A stretch of 64,000 nucleotides of DNA from Streptomyces sp. NBC_01231 (GCA_035999765.1 CP108521.1:7750001-7814000), one strand, 5' to 3'. Positions 1-9,700 are shown, counted from the first letter of the stretch. Program-made: numbers and translations. Notes: generated from the sequence alone by a model not told the origin.

Positions 1-3000
1 ATGTCCACACCGCCGCCGGCACCCAGCCGGCGCGCCAGTTCGCCCGCGATCTCGGCCCGCTTGATGGAGTCGACGCTGAGGTCCGCCTCCAGGTCGAGGT
101 CGGGCTCGATCATGTCGACGGGGTAGCCGGTGCGTTCGCTGATGATCTCCAGGACGACCTGGAGGACGTCCGCCTCCGTGACCGTGCCGACCGGGGCCTC
201 CGGCACCGGCGGGGGGACCGCCGCGGGCGCCTCGACGGCGGCGGCGAGCGCCGGCACCCGCGGGACGGCGGCCACCGGTGCGGGCGGCGCCCACTGCTGT
301 CCGGGTGCCGCCCCGAGGTACGTCAACAACACGTCCCGCTGCGCGGCGACCATCTCACGGCTGGTGCGCAGGAAGTCGGCGATCAGCTGGTCCCGGTCGG
401 CCGGGGCACCGCCCGGCTGGTTCGTGGTCACAGTCGTCTCCACAACGCGTCGGGCCGGTGCGAGCGCACCGGGGAGGAGTTCGCCGGCGGCGGTCCGCAC
501 GAGCTGGCCGTCGACCGTCCAGCCGGGCCGCCGGGGTGCGGGGGTGCGGACCGCGTCGACGGCGTCGCGCCCCTGGAACAGCCATCCGGTACGGACCGGC
601 AGCCCCGCGACGGCCAGTTGGGCCAAGGCGTCCAGCCAGCCGCCGAGGCCGCTGTCGGGGCGCGGGTCACAGGCAACGGTCCGGTGCGGGCGGTCCCCGA
701 GGATCTTCGCGACCAGCCGGGTCAGGACGGTCCCCGGGCCCGCCTCGACGAAGATCCTCGCGCCGGCCTCGTACATCGCCTCGATCTGCGCGACGAAGCG
801 GACGGGCGCGCCGATCTGGGCGGCGAGTTCCGCGCGGACCGCGTCGGCGTCGTCGCCGTAGGGCGCGGCGGTGCGGTTGGCGAACACCGGGAACTCCGGC
901 GGCCGCACGGGCCTGGCCCGGAGCGCCCCGGCGAACCGCTCGCCCGCGCCCGCGACCAGCGGGCTGTGGAACGCGCAGGCCACGGGGATCCGCTTGGCGC
1001 CGAATCCGGCGGCGCGCAGCAGTCGTACGGCGGTGTCGACGTCCTCGGTCGGACCGGAGATCACGGTCTGCTCGGGCGCGTTGTGGTTGGCGAGGACCAC
1101 TGACCCGGGTGCGCCGCTCGCACGCAGGGCCCGTTCGACGTCCGCGCCGCCGGCCGACACCGCGGCCATGGTGCCGGGGTCGTCCTCGCCGGTGGCCGTG
1201 AGGATGGCCAGGGCCCGTTCGGTGCTCAGCTCCAGCAGTGTCCGAGGTCCGATCGCGCCCGCCGCGCACAGGGCCGCCAGCTCGCCGTAACTGTGTCCGG
1301 CCGCCATGTCCGGCCGTACGCCGGCCGCGGTGAGCAGGGCGTGCGCGGCCAGCGAGGTGATGCCGAGCGCCGGCTGGGCGACCCGGGTGTCGGTGAGGCC
1401 GGCCCGCTGCCGCTCCCGCGTGGCCTCGTCGAACGCGGTCGGCGGGTACAGCGCGGCGGCGTGCTCGCGGCCGAGGTGCAGATAGTGCTGGAGCTCGGGG
1501 AACGCGACGAACACCTCTGCGAGCATCCCGGGTCGCTGACTGCCCTGGCCGGGGAAGAGGAAGGCCACCTTGCCCTCTTCAGGGGGCGTTGCCGGGTGGG
1601 CCCCGGTCGTTGCGGGGTGCGCCCCGGCCGTCGCCAGGTGGATCCCGGCGGCCGGATCGTGCTCCCCCGCCAGAGCCCGCCGCAACTGCCCGGTCAGTCC
1701 CGCCACGCTCGTGGCGACGACCGCGATCTGTACGGGCTCCGGCCGGGCGTCCGACCGGCGGGACACGCTCAGCGCGAGGTCGCGCAGCCGCCACGGCAGC
1801 GGGCCGTCCGGTCCGGCGGACTCGGCGGCCGTGAGCACGTCCTCGACGGCACGCCGGGCCGCCGCCCGGTCCGCTCCCCGGAACGTGAACAGCTCGGCGG
1901 GCCAGGCGTCCAGGGCGTGGGCGGGCGGTACGGCGTCGCCGTGAGCGCTGAGCACCGCGTGGAAGTTGGTGCCGCCGAACCCGAACGCGCTCAGTCCCGC
2001 GATCCGTTCGCCCGCCGGAGCCGCCCAGGGCCGGGCCCGGGTGTGGAAGACGAACGGGCTGCTGTCCTCCTGCCAGGCGGAGTTGGGCCGCTCCATGTGC
2101 AGGGTGGGCGGCTTGACCCCGGTGTACAGGGACAGCACGGTCTTGATCAGTCCGGCCAGCCCGGCCGCGCACTTGGTGTGCCCGATCTGCGACTTGACCG
2201 AGCCGAGCGCGCAACTGCCTGCCGCCGCCCCGGACTCGGTGAACACCTCGCTGAGGACGGACAGTTCGGTCCGGTCGCCGACGACGGTCCCGGTGCCGTG
2301 CGCCTCGACCAGACCGACCTCGGCCGGTGCGACACCCGCGTTGCGGTACGCCCGCGACAGCGCGGCCCGTTGCCCCTCGGGCCGGGGGGCGGTCAGGCCC
2401 AGTGAGCGGCCGTCGCTCGAACTGCCGACGCCCTTGATGACGCCGTAGATCCGGTCGCCGTCGCGCTCGGCGTCCACGAGCCGCTTGAGGACGACGCAGG
2501 CGACGCCCTCGCCCAGCGCGATGCCGTCGGCGGAGCTGTCGAAGGCCCGGGAACGACCGGTGGGGGAGAGGGCGTGCACGGAGGAGAACAGGGCGTAGTC
2601 GTTGATGCCGTTGTGCAGGTCGGCGCCGCCGCACAGGACGATGTCGCTGGTGCCGCCGACGAGTTCCTTGCAGGCCACGTCGACGGCGGCGAGCGAGGAC
2701 GCGCAGGCCGCGTCGACGGTGTAGTTGGCGCCGCCCAGGTCGAGACGGTTGGCGATCCGGCCGGAGATGACGTTGGCCAGCATGCCGGGGAAGGAGTCCT
2801 CGGTGAGCCGCGGCAGCTGCTCGTCGAGCGAGTCGGGGACCCGGCCGTAGTACGACGGCAGTACCGCCCGCAGGGTGGCGGCGTTGGACAGGTCGCTGCC
2901 CGCCTCGGCGCCGAAGACCACGGAGGTGCGCGAGCGGTCGAACGTACGCCCCCGGTCGCCGTATCCGGCGTCCTCCAGCGCCCGCCGAGCAGCTTCGAGG

Positions 3001-5306
3001 GCGAGCAGTTGCACCGGCTCGACGCTGCCGAGGGAGTTCGGCGGGATGCCGTAGCGCAGCGGGTCGAAGGGGATGCGCGGGAGGAAGCCGCCCCACTTCG
3101 ACGGGGTGACGCCGGTGCCGTCCTCGGACCAGTGCACGGCGGGGTCCCAGCGGTCGGCGGGAACCTCGCCGACCGCGTCGATCCCGCCGAGGACGTTCGC
3201 CCAGAAGGTGGCGAGGTCGGGAGCCTCGGGGAACATACAGGCCATACCGACGACCGCGACATCGAGCGGCGCGGGTGCGGTGTCCGGCGCCAAGTCCTCG
3301 CGCAGACAGGTGAGTTCACGCGTGCGATCGGTGAAGAAGTCGGCGGCCCCGTCCGTCACCGAGCGGTGCAGCTCGCCGACGGTGGTGGTCGCCGACCGCA
3401 GGACGGCCACCTCCCCGGCCATGAACATTCCCTCGGCGAGCTGGCGTTCCTCGTCGACCGGGGCCAGGGTTCCTTCGGCGTCCCGCTGGACGCCCTTGCT
3501 GGCGATCCGCAGCCGGCCGACGTTGAGCCGCTCCAGCCGTTCCCAGATCTGCCGGTCGGGGACGCCCTCCGCGCGCAGACCGGCCTCGAAGTCCCGGTAG
3601 CCGTCGCTGAACGGGCTGGGCACGCAGCGGGTGGCGTGACCGGGGGCGGTCTCCAGCAGTGTGGTGCCGGTGGCGTTCACGACCTGCCGCTGGAACAGCG
3701 GCCGGACCGCCCCGCGGGACACCGCCTCCTCGGTGAACAGATAGGCGGTGCCCATCAGGACGCCGACGGCCGCACCGCGTGCGGTGAGCGGAGCGGCGAG
3801 CGCGGCGACCATCGCCGCCGACCGCTCGTCGTGGACGCCGCCCGCGAAGAACACCTCGACGGACTCCGCCGCAGCGGGATCCTTGCCGTCCAAGTAGTCT
3901 TCGAGGACGGCGAGTTGAGCTTCCCAGAGCGGAAAACTGGCCCGTGGTCCGACATGGCCGCCGCACTCGGAGCCCTCGAACACGAACCGGCGCACCCCCG
4001 ACTCCAGGAACTGCCGCAGCAGTCCCGGCGAGGGCGCGTGCAGGAAGGCGTTGATCCCGGCCCGCTCCAGCGCCTCGGCCTGGGAGGGCCGCCCGCCCGC
4101 GATGATCGCGTGCGTGGGCCGCAGCTCCCGGACGGCGTCGAGCTGGGCGTTCCTGGTCTCCTCGGGGGCGAAGCCCAGCACGCCGACACCCCACGGGCGG
4201 TCGGGCACGGCGGCCCGGGTCTCCTCCAGCACCGCACGTGTCTGCTCCCCGGTCGCGAGGGCCAGCGCGACGAACGGCAGTCCGCCCTCGGCGGCGACGG
4301 CGGCGGCGAACCGTGCCTGGTCGCTCACCCGGGTCATCGGCCCCTGGGCGACGGGGAGCCGGGTGCCCAGCGCCCGGCTCATCGGGGAGCCGGGGCGCAG
4401 CGCACCGGCGGGGCCGTCGTCCCGTACGGCGTCCCTGACGGCGGCGGTCAGGGCGCGCACCACCGCGCCCGTGTCGCCGTGCCGCTCGGCGAAGCGGGCG
4501 GCGAGGAAGCCGTCCTGGCCCACCGGCAGCAGCTGGGTGCGGGGATCCCGGGCACCGAGCAGACCGGCCGTCAGCAAGGGGTCGTCGGAGGTCACCGGGG
4601 GTGCGTCCGGGCCCCGGCGGCGCAGCACCCGGTGACCGGCCACCAGCGTGGTCTCGGACCCGTCCATGGAACGCAGCGCCGCGGCCGTCGCCTCCGGCAG
4701 CCCCGACTCCTTCAGCAGCGCCAACTGGCTGTCCAGGACGACACCGGCCGCCCCGCCCGCCACCGCGGCCGCCGCCGTGCGCGGGCCGATGCCGCCGCGG
4801 GCCCACACGGGCACGTCCACGCCCGGCTCGGCGAGCAGCCGTTGCAGCAGGACGAAGGTGCTGAGCTCACCGACCCGGTCACCGCCCTCACAGCCGCGGG
4901 CGATCAGCCCCCGCGCGCCGGCCCGGACCGCGTCCAGGGCCTGATCGAGATCGGTGACCTCCGCCAACACGCGGTATTCCGGGGGGACTTCACCGATCCG
5001 CCAGGGGGAGTCGGAGCCGAGGACCACGGTGTGGAGGTGCGAAGACGACGCCTCCTCGGCCGTGGCCCCGGCTCCCGTGAGGTCCTCGGGATCGATACGG
5101 CAGTGCGCCGCGACCCGTACTCCGAACGGGCCCGGCGCCCAGCGACGCAGGCGTTCCAGGGAATCTCTCGCTCTGCGGTCACCTGCTCCGAGGTCGAGCA
5201 CCCCGAGTCCGCCGGCCCGGCTGACGGCGGCGGCGAGCCTGGCGTCCGGTTCACGGAACGGGGTGATTCCAATGATCAAATCTTCGGCGCGCACGGCAGA
5301 CGTCAT
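1..5306 (-). CDS. PfaA-like polyunsaturated-fatty-acid/polyketide synthase, C-terminal part beyond window
   Basis: A single open frame of about 1768 codons runs off the left edge, so the C-terminus is missing. Start ATG at 5306 is preceded by GGAG. Order of domains: two nitronate-monooxygenase/PfaD-like flavin barrels (about 1-260 and 290-610, the second with ECGGHVG near 447); a ketosynthase (about 675-1110) with active-site Cys868 in DAACASSL, EAHGTGT near 1002 and GHTKCAAG near 1040; an acyltransferase with Ser1339 in GHSYGE; and a first acyl carrier domain with Ser1747 in DSIKRAEI, the form typical of PUFA synthases. Family knowledge suggests further ACPs, KR or DH domains beyond position 1. 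It likely builds a reduced or polyene acyl chain; the product cannot be told from this part. No TTA codon was seen in frame. Confidence 0.88.
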   Translation of the reverse strand, partial: MTSAVRAEDLIIGITPFREPDARLAAAVSRAGGLGVLDLGAGDRRARDSLERLRRWAPGPFGVRVAAHCRIDPEDLTGAGATAEEASSSHLHTVVLGSDSPWRIGEVPPEYRVLAEVTDLDQALDAVRAGARGLIARGCEGGDRVGELSTFVLLQRLLAEPGVDVPVWARGGIGPRTAAAAVAGGAAGVVLDSQLALLKESGLPEATAAALRSMDGSETTLVAGHRVLRRRGPDAPPVTSDDPLLTAGLLGARDPRTQLLPVGQDGFLAARFAERHGDTGAVVRALTAAVRDAVRDDGPAGALRPGSPMSRALGTRLPVAQGPMTRVSDQARFAAAVAAEGGLPFVALALATGEQTRAVLEETRAAVPDRPWGVGVLGFAPEETRNAQLDAVRELRPTHAIIAGGRPSQAEALERAGINAFLHAPSPGLLRQFLESGVRRFVFEGSECGGHVGPRASFPLWEAQLAVLEDYLDGKDPAAAESVEVFFAGGVHDERSAAMVAALAAPLTARGAAVGVLMGTAYLFTEEAVSRGAVRPLFQRQVVNATGTTLLETAPGHATRCVPSPFSDGYRDFEAGLRAEGVPDRQIWERLERLNVGRLRIASKGVQRDAEGTLAPVDEERQLAEGMFMAGEVAVLRSATTTVGELHRSVTDGAADFFTDRTRELTCLREDLAPDTAPAPLDVAVVGMACMFPEAPDLATFWANVLGGIDAVGEVPADRWDPAVHWSEDGTGVTPSKWGGFLPRIPFDPLRYGIPPNSLGSVEPVQLLALEAARRALEDAGYGDRGRTFDRSRTSVVFGAEAGSDLSNAATLRAVLPSYYGRVPDSLDEQLPRLTEDSFPGMLANVISGRIANRLDLGGANYTVDAACASSLAAVDVACKELVGGTSDIVLCGGADLHNGINDYALFSSVHALSPTGRSRAFDSSADGIALGEGVACVVLKRLVDAERDGDRIYGVIKGVGSSSDGRSLGLTAPRPEGQRAALSRAYRNAGVAPAEVGLVEAHGTGTVVGDRTELSVLSEVFTESGAAAGSCALGSVKSQIGHTKCAAGLAGLIKTVLSLYTGVKPPTLHMERPNSAWQEDSSPFVFHTRARPWAAPAGERIAGLSAFGFGGTNFHAVLSAHGDAVPPAHALDAWPAELFTFRGADRAAARRAVEDVLTAAESAGPDGPLPWRLRDLALSVSRRSDARPEPVQIAVVATSVAGLTGQLRRALAGEHDPAAGIHLATAGAHPATTGAHPATPPEEGKVAFLFPGQGSQRPGMLAEVFVAFPELQHYLHLGREHAAALYPPTAFDEATRERQRAGLTDTRVAQPALGITSLAAHALLTAAGVRPDMAAGHSYGELAALCAAGAIGPRTLLELSTERALAILTATGEDDPGTMAAVSAGGADVERALRASGAPGSVVLANHNAPEQTVISGPTEDVDTAVRLLRAAGFGAKRIPVACAFHSPLVAGAGERFAGALRARPVRPPEFPVFANRTAAPYGDDADAVRAELAAQIGAPVRFVAQIEAMYEAGARIFVEAGPGTVLTRLVAKILGDRPHRTVACDPRPDSGLGGWLDALAQLAVAGLPVRTGWLFQGRDAVDAVRTPAPRRPGWTVDGQLVRTAAGELLPGALAPARRVVETTVTTNQPGGAPADRDQLIADFLRTSREMVAAQRDVLLTYLGAAPGQQWAPPAPVAAVPRVPALAAAVEAPAAVPPPVPEAPVGTVTEADVLQVVLEIISERTGYPVDMIEPDLDLEADLSVDSIKRAEIAGELARRLGAGGGVD

Positions 5307-5917
5307 GATTCTCCGAATAAACGGTGAAACAGCACGGTGGGGGATGGCACGGCCTACAGGGCGGCGAATTAGTTCGCTAAAGCATACCCTTATTCCGGGG
5401 TGCGTCTCGAATAACTCGCGTGGATAGCGGGTTGAAAGCTAGCCCGATGGTTACCCGTCGGTCAATATCGCCTCCCGGTCGAGATGGGGCATGGGTCCGT
5501 TTCGGCCAGCCCGATCCGGTCGGTCCAAACAGCCGAAAACCCGGCCAATTTCCTTCAGAGGTCCCGGCATTCGGACCACAGTGGTCCAAGCCCACCAAAG
5601 CGCCCGGTGAATTCACTCGGCGATCACGCCCGCGAAACATGACCCGACTGCGCGGCGGGACTTCGTAAACGACGCGTGTCGATGCCGGCGCGGACGGCGG
5701 GAGCGTAATTCGTCGGCGGGCGGCGGGTCGGCGTCAGCGAAATATCAGATACCGGCGCACCGCAGGCCGGTCACCTCGATGCGCGGACCGCTCGGGTGGT
5801 GCCGGACAAGGCAACCCGGCGAGGGCCGCCCGCCGCCTGACCGGATCCCCGGCGCGGTCGCCGACTCGTCCTCACCACCCCGCCGCAGTCACCGCCCTGC
5901 CCTCGTGGCGCCCCCTG
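5307..5917. other. Gene-free region upstream of the PfaA-like synthase
   Basis: About 610 bases lie between the synthase start and the stop of the next minus-strand gene. The stretch 5307-5660 is visibly less GC-rich than its surroundings, as expected for a promoter region. It holds a small inverted repeat GCGAA-TTAG-TTCGC at 5364-5377 and a 7-1-7 palindrome at 5573-5587. Short open frames exist here but none has a convincing ribosome site or recognisable protein. Confidence 0.5.
5573..5587. promoter_or_regulatory. Operator-like palindrome GGACCAC-A-GTGGTCC
   Basis: A perfect 7-bp inverted repeat with a one-base centre lies about 270 bases upstream of the PfaA-like start, in the lower-GC intergenic region. 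The shape fits a dimeric regulator site. No regulator gene is adjacent within the window, so the binding protein is unknown. Confidence 0.4.
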
Positions 5918-7243
5918 TCACCACCCCGTCAGCAGCAGATGGTTGAGCAGCACCGCCGGCACCGCCTGCGCCACCAGCCACCCCCGCGCCCCCGTCAGCC
6001 ACGCGCACGCCGGCAGCAGCCATACCGCGAACGGCAGCCAGATGCGTTCCGTCTCCGCCTTGCTCATGCCGGACAGGTCGGCGACGAGCAGGGCGATCAG
6101 CGCGGACAGCACGAGCACGCCGAGGCGAACGTCGGGGAGTGTGAGGCGCTTGAGGGTGAGCGCCGCTCGCGTGCGGCGCAGGCCCGCCGCCGTCGCCGGG
6201 CCCACGATCAGCGCCGTGCAGGCCAGGTTCGCCCACACCCAGTAGCCGTAGGGCCGGACCCCGCCCGCTCCCTGGTGGTAACGGCGCACCAGCAGCCGGT
6301 ACGCCTCCCACCAGTCGAACCCGGCGACGGTGAACACCACCGGCACGACCAGCAGTCCGAGCAGCAGGAACGGGAGGGGGCGGACGCGGTGGCGGCCCAG
6401 CAGGAGCACGGCGCCCGCGATGACGGCGTACAGGGTCAGGCCGTACGACAGATACAGGGTCAGCCCGAACAGCAGTCCCGAGGCGAGGCCCGTCCACGCC
6501 GGTCGGTGTCCCGTCACCGCCAGTGCCAGGAAGGCGACCGCCCAGGCCGCCACCGCCGCGAAGTAGCCGTCGGCGGACGTGCCCACCCACACCGCCGCCG
6601 GGGCCAGCACCAGGAAGGGCGCGGCACGGCGGGCGAGTGACTCGTCGGTGAGGGTGCGCACGGCCACCAGGACCGCGAGCGCCGCTGTCGTGCCGACGGT
6701 GATGCAGAAGGCGCCGGCCCAGCCCCCGCCGCCCAGTCCGACCCGGTCGAGGAGCACGAACGTGACGGTCGCCGCCGGGGGATGGCCGGCCACATGGGCG
6801 GGCCAGTTGTCGGGGGAGTCGATCAGGATGTGCCGGGTGAAGTCGGCCAGCGTGGCCGGGATGTCGTCGAAGCGGTCGATGACCCGGAGGTACTCGCTCC
6901 CGGTCGTCAACTGCTCGGCGACGCCCCGATGCCAGCCGTCCACCAGGGCGAGGGACCACGTCCACGCCAGGCCCGCCGCCCAGGTGACGAGCAGCAGCGC
7001 CCGCCAGGGCAACCGGGCGGCCAGGGCGGGGCCGTACGCCACCACGGCGGCCGCCACGGCGAGCGCGGCCGGCGTGCCGGGGCCGAGGTGCGGGTCCCAG
7101 GTCGCCAGCAGGGGCGGCCAACCGACGCGGAGGGTGCCGTCGCGGTGCTGGATCGCGGTGCCGACGACGGCGGCGGCCGCCACGAGAAGGGCGGCGGCCA
7201 GGGCCGCGTACAGGTCACGTCTCAGATCGCGGTGCACGCGCAA
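5918..7243 (-). CDS. Polytopic membrane protein, GT-C glycosyltransferase-like
   Basis: The 441-residue product has roughly ten or more hydrophobic segments, beginning with a membrane span at about 12-30. A conserved-looking stretch HVAGHPPAAT near residue 150 sits in an outer loop after the second or third span, a position where actinobacterial GT-C type mannosyl- and arabinosyltransferases carry substrate-binding residues. I infer a polyprenyl-phosphate-sugar-dependent transferase but see no decisive catalytic motif. It is divergent from the molybdopterin oxidoreductase gene, with 107 bases between the starts. Alternative: a general integral membrane protein of unknown role. Confidence 0.7.
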   Translation of the reverse strand: MRVHRDLRRDLYAALAAALLVAAAAVVGTAIQHRDGTLRVGWPPLLATWDPHLGPGTPAALAVAAAVVAYGPALAARLPWRALLLVTWAAGLAWTWSLALVDGWHRGVAEQLTTGSEYLRVIDRFDDIPATLADFTRHILIDSPDNWPAHVAGHPPAATVTFVLLDRVGLGGGGWAGAFCITVGTTAALAVLVAVRTLTDESLARRAAPFLVLAPAAVWVGTSADGYFAAVAAWAVAFLALAVTGHRPAWTGLASGLLFGLTLYLSYGLTLYAVIAGAVLLLGRHRVRPLPFLLLGLLVVPVVFTVAGFDWWEAYRLLVRRYHQGAGGVRPYGYWVWANLACTALIVGPATAAGLRRTRAALTLKRLTLPDVRLGVLVLSALIALLVADLSGMSKAETERIWLPFAVWLLPACAWLTGARGWLVAQAVPAVLLNHLLLTGW

Positions 7244-7350
7244 ACGCTAGGTCGCCGGGCCTGCTCCGGACGGCTGACAGGCGTGGACGTCAGAGTTTCG
7301 TCATGGTTCGCGAGCCCGTCGCGGGGGTGCGGCGGGCCTACGTTCGGGGC

Positions 7351-8592
7351 ATGGCACGCACTCCTTTCTCGCCCGCGTTCTGGCGCAGCCCGTTGCGCGG
7401 TCCCTGGTTCACGTCGGTGCTCGGCGTCGTCCTGCTCGGCGGGATCACCGTGCTGTTCCTGACCGGGCTGCTGTCGTACGCCGCCTACAACCCGGACCTG
7501 TCGCCGGTGAACGACAAGACCCCGGACAAGGGGATCCTCGGCTTCTACCTCTTCTCGTGGCCCACCGATCCGCACTGGCTGTACCGGCTCAACCAGGGCG
7601 TCCACGTCACCCTCGGCATCACGCTGATCCCGGTCCTGCTGGCCAAGCTGTGGTCGGTCGTGCCGAAGCTGTTCACGCTGCCGCCCGCACGCTCCCTCGC
7701 GCACGCCCTGGAACGCGTCTCGCTGCTGCTCCTGGTCGGCGGGGCGCTGTTCGAGTTCGTGACCGGGGTGCTCAACGTCCAGCTGGACTACGTCTTCCCG
7801 GGCTCCTTCTACCCCCTGCACTTCTACGGCGCCTGGGTGTTCTTCTCCGCGTTCGTCGTGCACGCGGTGCTGAAGACACCGGCAGCCCTGCGCAACCTGC
7901 GCCGACCGCCGGAAGAGCAGGCCGAGTCGACGCCCACGAGCGAGTTGGTCTCCCCGGACCCCGCCGAGCCCACCGTGTCCCGGCGCGGCGCCCTCGGGCT
8001 GGTCGGCGGCGGGTCACTGCTGCTCCTCGCCACCACCGCCGGGCAGAACGTCGACGGGCCGTTGCGCAGGACCGCCCTGCTCGCCCCGCACGGCGGTGCC
8101 GAGCCGGGCACCGGACCCGGCGGCTTCCAGATCAACAAGACGGCCGCGTACGCCGGGATCGACGCGGCCGAGACCGGCGAGGAGGCGTGGCGGCTGGTCG
8201 TCGCCGGACGCACCGGAACCGTCCGGCTCAGCCGCTCCGAACTGGCCCGGCTCCCGCTGCACAGCGCCGCCCTGCCGATCGCCTGCGTGGAGGGCTGGTC
8301 GACCTCCGACCAGTGGTGGCGCGGGGTGCGGCTGCGGGACCTCGCCGCCCTCGTCGGGTACGAGGATCCGCCCGACGTCCTCGTGGAGTCGCTGCAACGG
8401 CACGGCGCGTTCCGGCGGGCCGCCCTGCGCGCGAACCAGGTCGCCGACCCGCGCTCGCTGCTCGCCCTGTTCGTCAACGGCGAGGACCTGACCCCCGACC
8501 ACGGCCATCCGGCGCGGGTCATCGTGCCCGCGGCGCCCGGCGTGCTCAACACCAAGTGGGTGGCCCGGATGACGTTCGGAGGAGACCTGTGA
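7351..8592 (+). CDS. Cytochrome b-like/molybdopterin-dependent oxidoreductase fusion (sulfite oxidase family)
   Basis: Residues 1-190 form a cytochrome b561-like membrane domain with four spans and several histidines. A second hydrophobic, Tat-like segment (RRGALGLVGGGSLLLLA) follows at about 210-230. A sulfite-oxidase-fold domain fills the rest, with the likely molybdenum-ligand Cys312 in CVEGWS and the characteristic DQWWRGVRL that follows. The ATG at 7351 is preferred over the upstream GTG at 7303 because the protein then begins just before the first span. The enzyme probably passes electrons between membrane and an extracytoplasmic substrate, as MsrP-type enzymes do; the substrate is unknown. 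The stop overlaps the next gene start by 4 bases. Confidence 0.82.
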   Translation: MARTPFSPAFWRSPLRGPWFTSVLGVVLLGGITVLFLTGLLSYAAYNPDLSPVNDKTPDKGILGFYLFSWPTDPHWLYRLNQGVHVTLGITLIPVLLAKLWSVVPKLFTLPPARSLAHALERVSLLLLVGGALFEFVTGVLNVQLDYVFPGSFYPLHFYGAWVFFSAFVVHAVLKTPAALRNLRRPPEEQAESTPTSELVSPDPAEPTVSRRGALGLVGGGSLLLLATTAGQNVDGPLRRTALLAPHGGAEPGTGPGGFQINKTAAYAGIDAAETGEEAWRLVVAGRTGTVRLSRSELARLPLHSAALPIACVEGWSTSDQWWRGVRLRDLAALVGYEDPPDVLVESLQRHGAFRRAALRANQVADPRSLLALFVNGEDLTPDHGHPARVIVPAAPGVLNTKWVARMTFGGDL

Positions 8593-9044
8593 AGCGACCG
8601 AGGATCGCTGTCGGCAGTCCCCTGCAACTCCTGCTGCTCGGCTGCTCGTTCGCCCTCGCGGGATACGCGGGCGTACGGCTCCTCGACGGGGACTGGTTCG
8701 GGGTCGCGCTGTGGTTCGTCGGTGCGGCCGTCCTCCACGACCTGGTGCTGCTGCCGCTGTACGCCGGGCTCGACCGGGCCCTGGTGAAGGCCGCGGGCGG
8801 GCGAAGGGGACGGATCGGGTACGTCCGGGTACCCGCCGCCCTCTCCGCGCTGCTCCTGCTCGTCTGGTTCCCGCTCATCAGCGGGTGGGTGGCGGGCCGT
8901 TACGCGTCCGCCACCGGCCTGTCCCCGGACGGGTTCCTCGCCCGTTGGCTGCTGCTGACGGCCGCGCTGTTCGGCGGCTCGGCGCTGCTGTTCGTCCTGC
9001 GGCTGCGCAGGGCGACGAAGGAGCGCCCGCCGAGCGCCCACTGA
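8589..9044 (+). CDS. Small four-span membrane protein
   Basis: This 151-residue product starts with GTG inside the GTGA overlap with the oxidoreductase gene, so the two are translationally coupled. It has about four hydrophobic segments (roughly 12-28, 35-55, 80-100 and 112-135) and a basic C-terminus. No family function is recognised. Coupling suggests that it serves the oxidoreductase as a membrane partner. Its last 145 bases overlap the convergent methyltransferase gene. Confidence 0.72.
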   Translation: MKRPRIAVGSPLQLLLLGCSFALAGYAGVRLLDGDWFGVALWFVGAAVLHDLVLLPLYAGLDRALVKAAGGRRGRIGYVRVPAALSALLLLVWFPLISGWVAGRYASATGLSPDGFLARWLLLTAALFGGSALLFVLRLRRATKERPPSAH

Positions 9045-9700
9045 CCCGTGGCGCACCAGCCCGCGCGGTCCGCGTGCCGCAGCAGGGCCGGTGTGCCGAG
9101 GCGCGCCCAGGGGAACGGAATGCCGGTCGTGCCCCGGGTGTCGGTGACATGGACCAGCACCCGTTCGTCGAGGTCCAGCTCCGGCACGGTCTCGACGATC
9201 AACAGGCCGCCGGGGAGCAGGAGTTCGGACATCCGGGCGAGGAGTTCGAGCGGCTCGCCGCCGATGCCCACATTGCCGTCGATCAGGAGCGCGGTGCCCC
9301 AGCCGCCCTCGCCGGGCAGCGGCTCGAAGACCGAGCGCCGCAGCGCCGGTCCGCCGAGCTCACCCGTCCTCGTCACGGCCGCCTCGCTGACGTCGATGCC
9401 GAGTACCCGCCGTCCCTGCGCGCCCAGGGCCGCGACCAGCCGCCCGGGCCCGCAGCCGACGTCGAGCACCGCGCCTTCGCAACGCCGCAGCACCTCCAGG
9501 TCGGCCGCGTCCGCGTCCGCGCACCAGCGCTCCACGTCCAGCGGCAGCAGCCAGCCGTCGGAGCGGCGCAGGAAGAGGGGACCGCGACCGGAGCGCAGGG
9601 CGTCGGCGTAGGGGTCGGCCGCCCAGGGGTCCCCGTCCGGTACGAGCGGGTACTCGTCGGCGACGGGCGTCCGCTGCCGCCCGATCCGTACCGTGCTCAT
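8900..9700 (-). CDS. Class I SAM-dependent methyltransferase
   Basis: The 266-residue protein carries the SAM-binding signature VLDVGCGPGRL at about 78-88, then an acidic residue in GIDVSEAA, as in class I methyltransferases. It is the last gene of a minus-strand operon (GT2, DUF2064, methyltransferase) joined by 4-bp ATGA overlaps. The family-like core ends near residue 223; the remaining 40 or so Ser/Arg-rich residues are read antisense through the small membrane gene and may be non-functional tail. The substrate is unknown, perhaps a glycolipid or sugar made by its partners. Confidence 0.82.
   Translation of the reverse strand: MSTVRIGRQRTPVADEYPLVPDGDPWAADPYADALRSGRGPLFLRRSDGWLLPLDVERWCADADAADLEVLRRCEGAVLDVGCGPGRLVAALGAQGRRVLGIDVSEAAVTRTGELGGPALRRSVFEPLPGEGGWGTALLIDGNVGIGGEPLELLARMSELLLPGGLLIVETVPELDLDERVLVHVTDTRGTTGIPFPWARLGTPALLRHADRAGWCATGQWALGGRSFVALRSRRTNSSAEPPNSAAVSSSQRARNPSGDRPVADA

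Noticed and set aside
2574..5327. Very long open frame on the plus strand opposite the PfaA-like gene
   Set aside because: It mirrors the high third-position GC of the real gene; its product is Gly/Arg/Pro/Val-rich and has no domain, whereas the minus frame has KS, AT and ACP motifs.
5377..5640. Small minus-strand frame in the synthase leader
   Set aside because: No ribosome site, no similarity, and it lies in the lower-GC promoter region.
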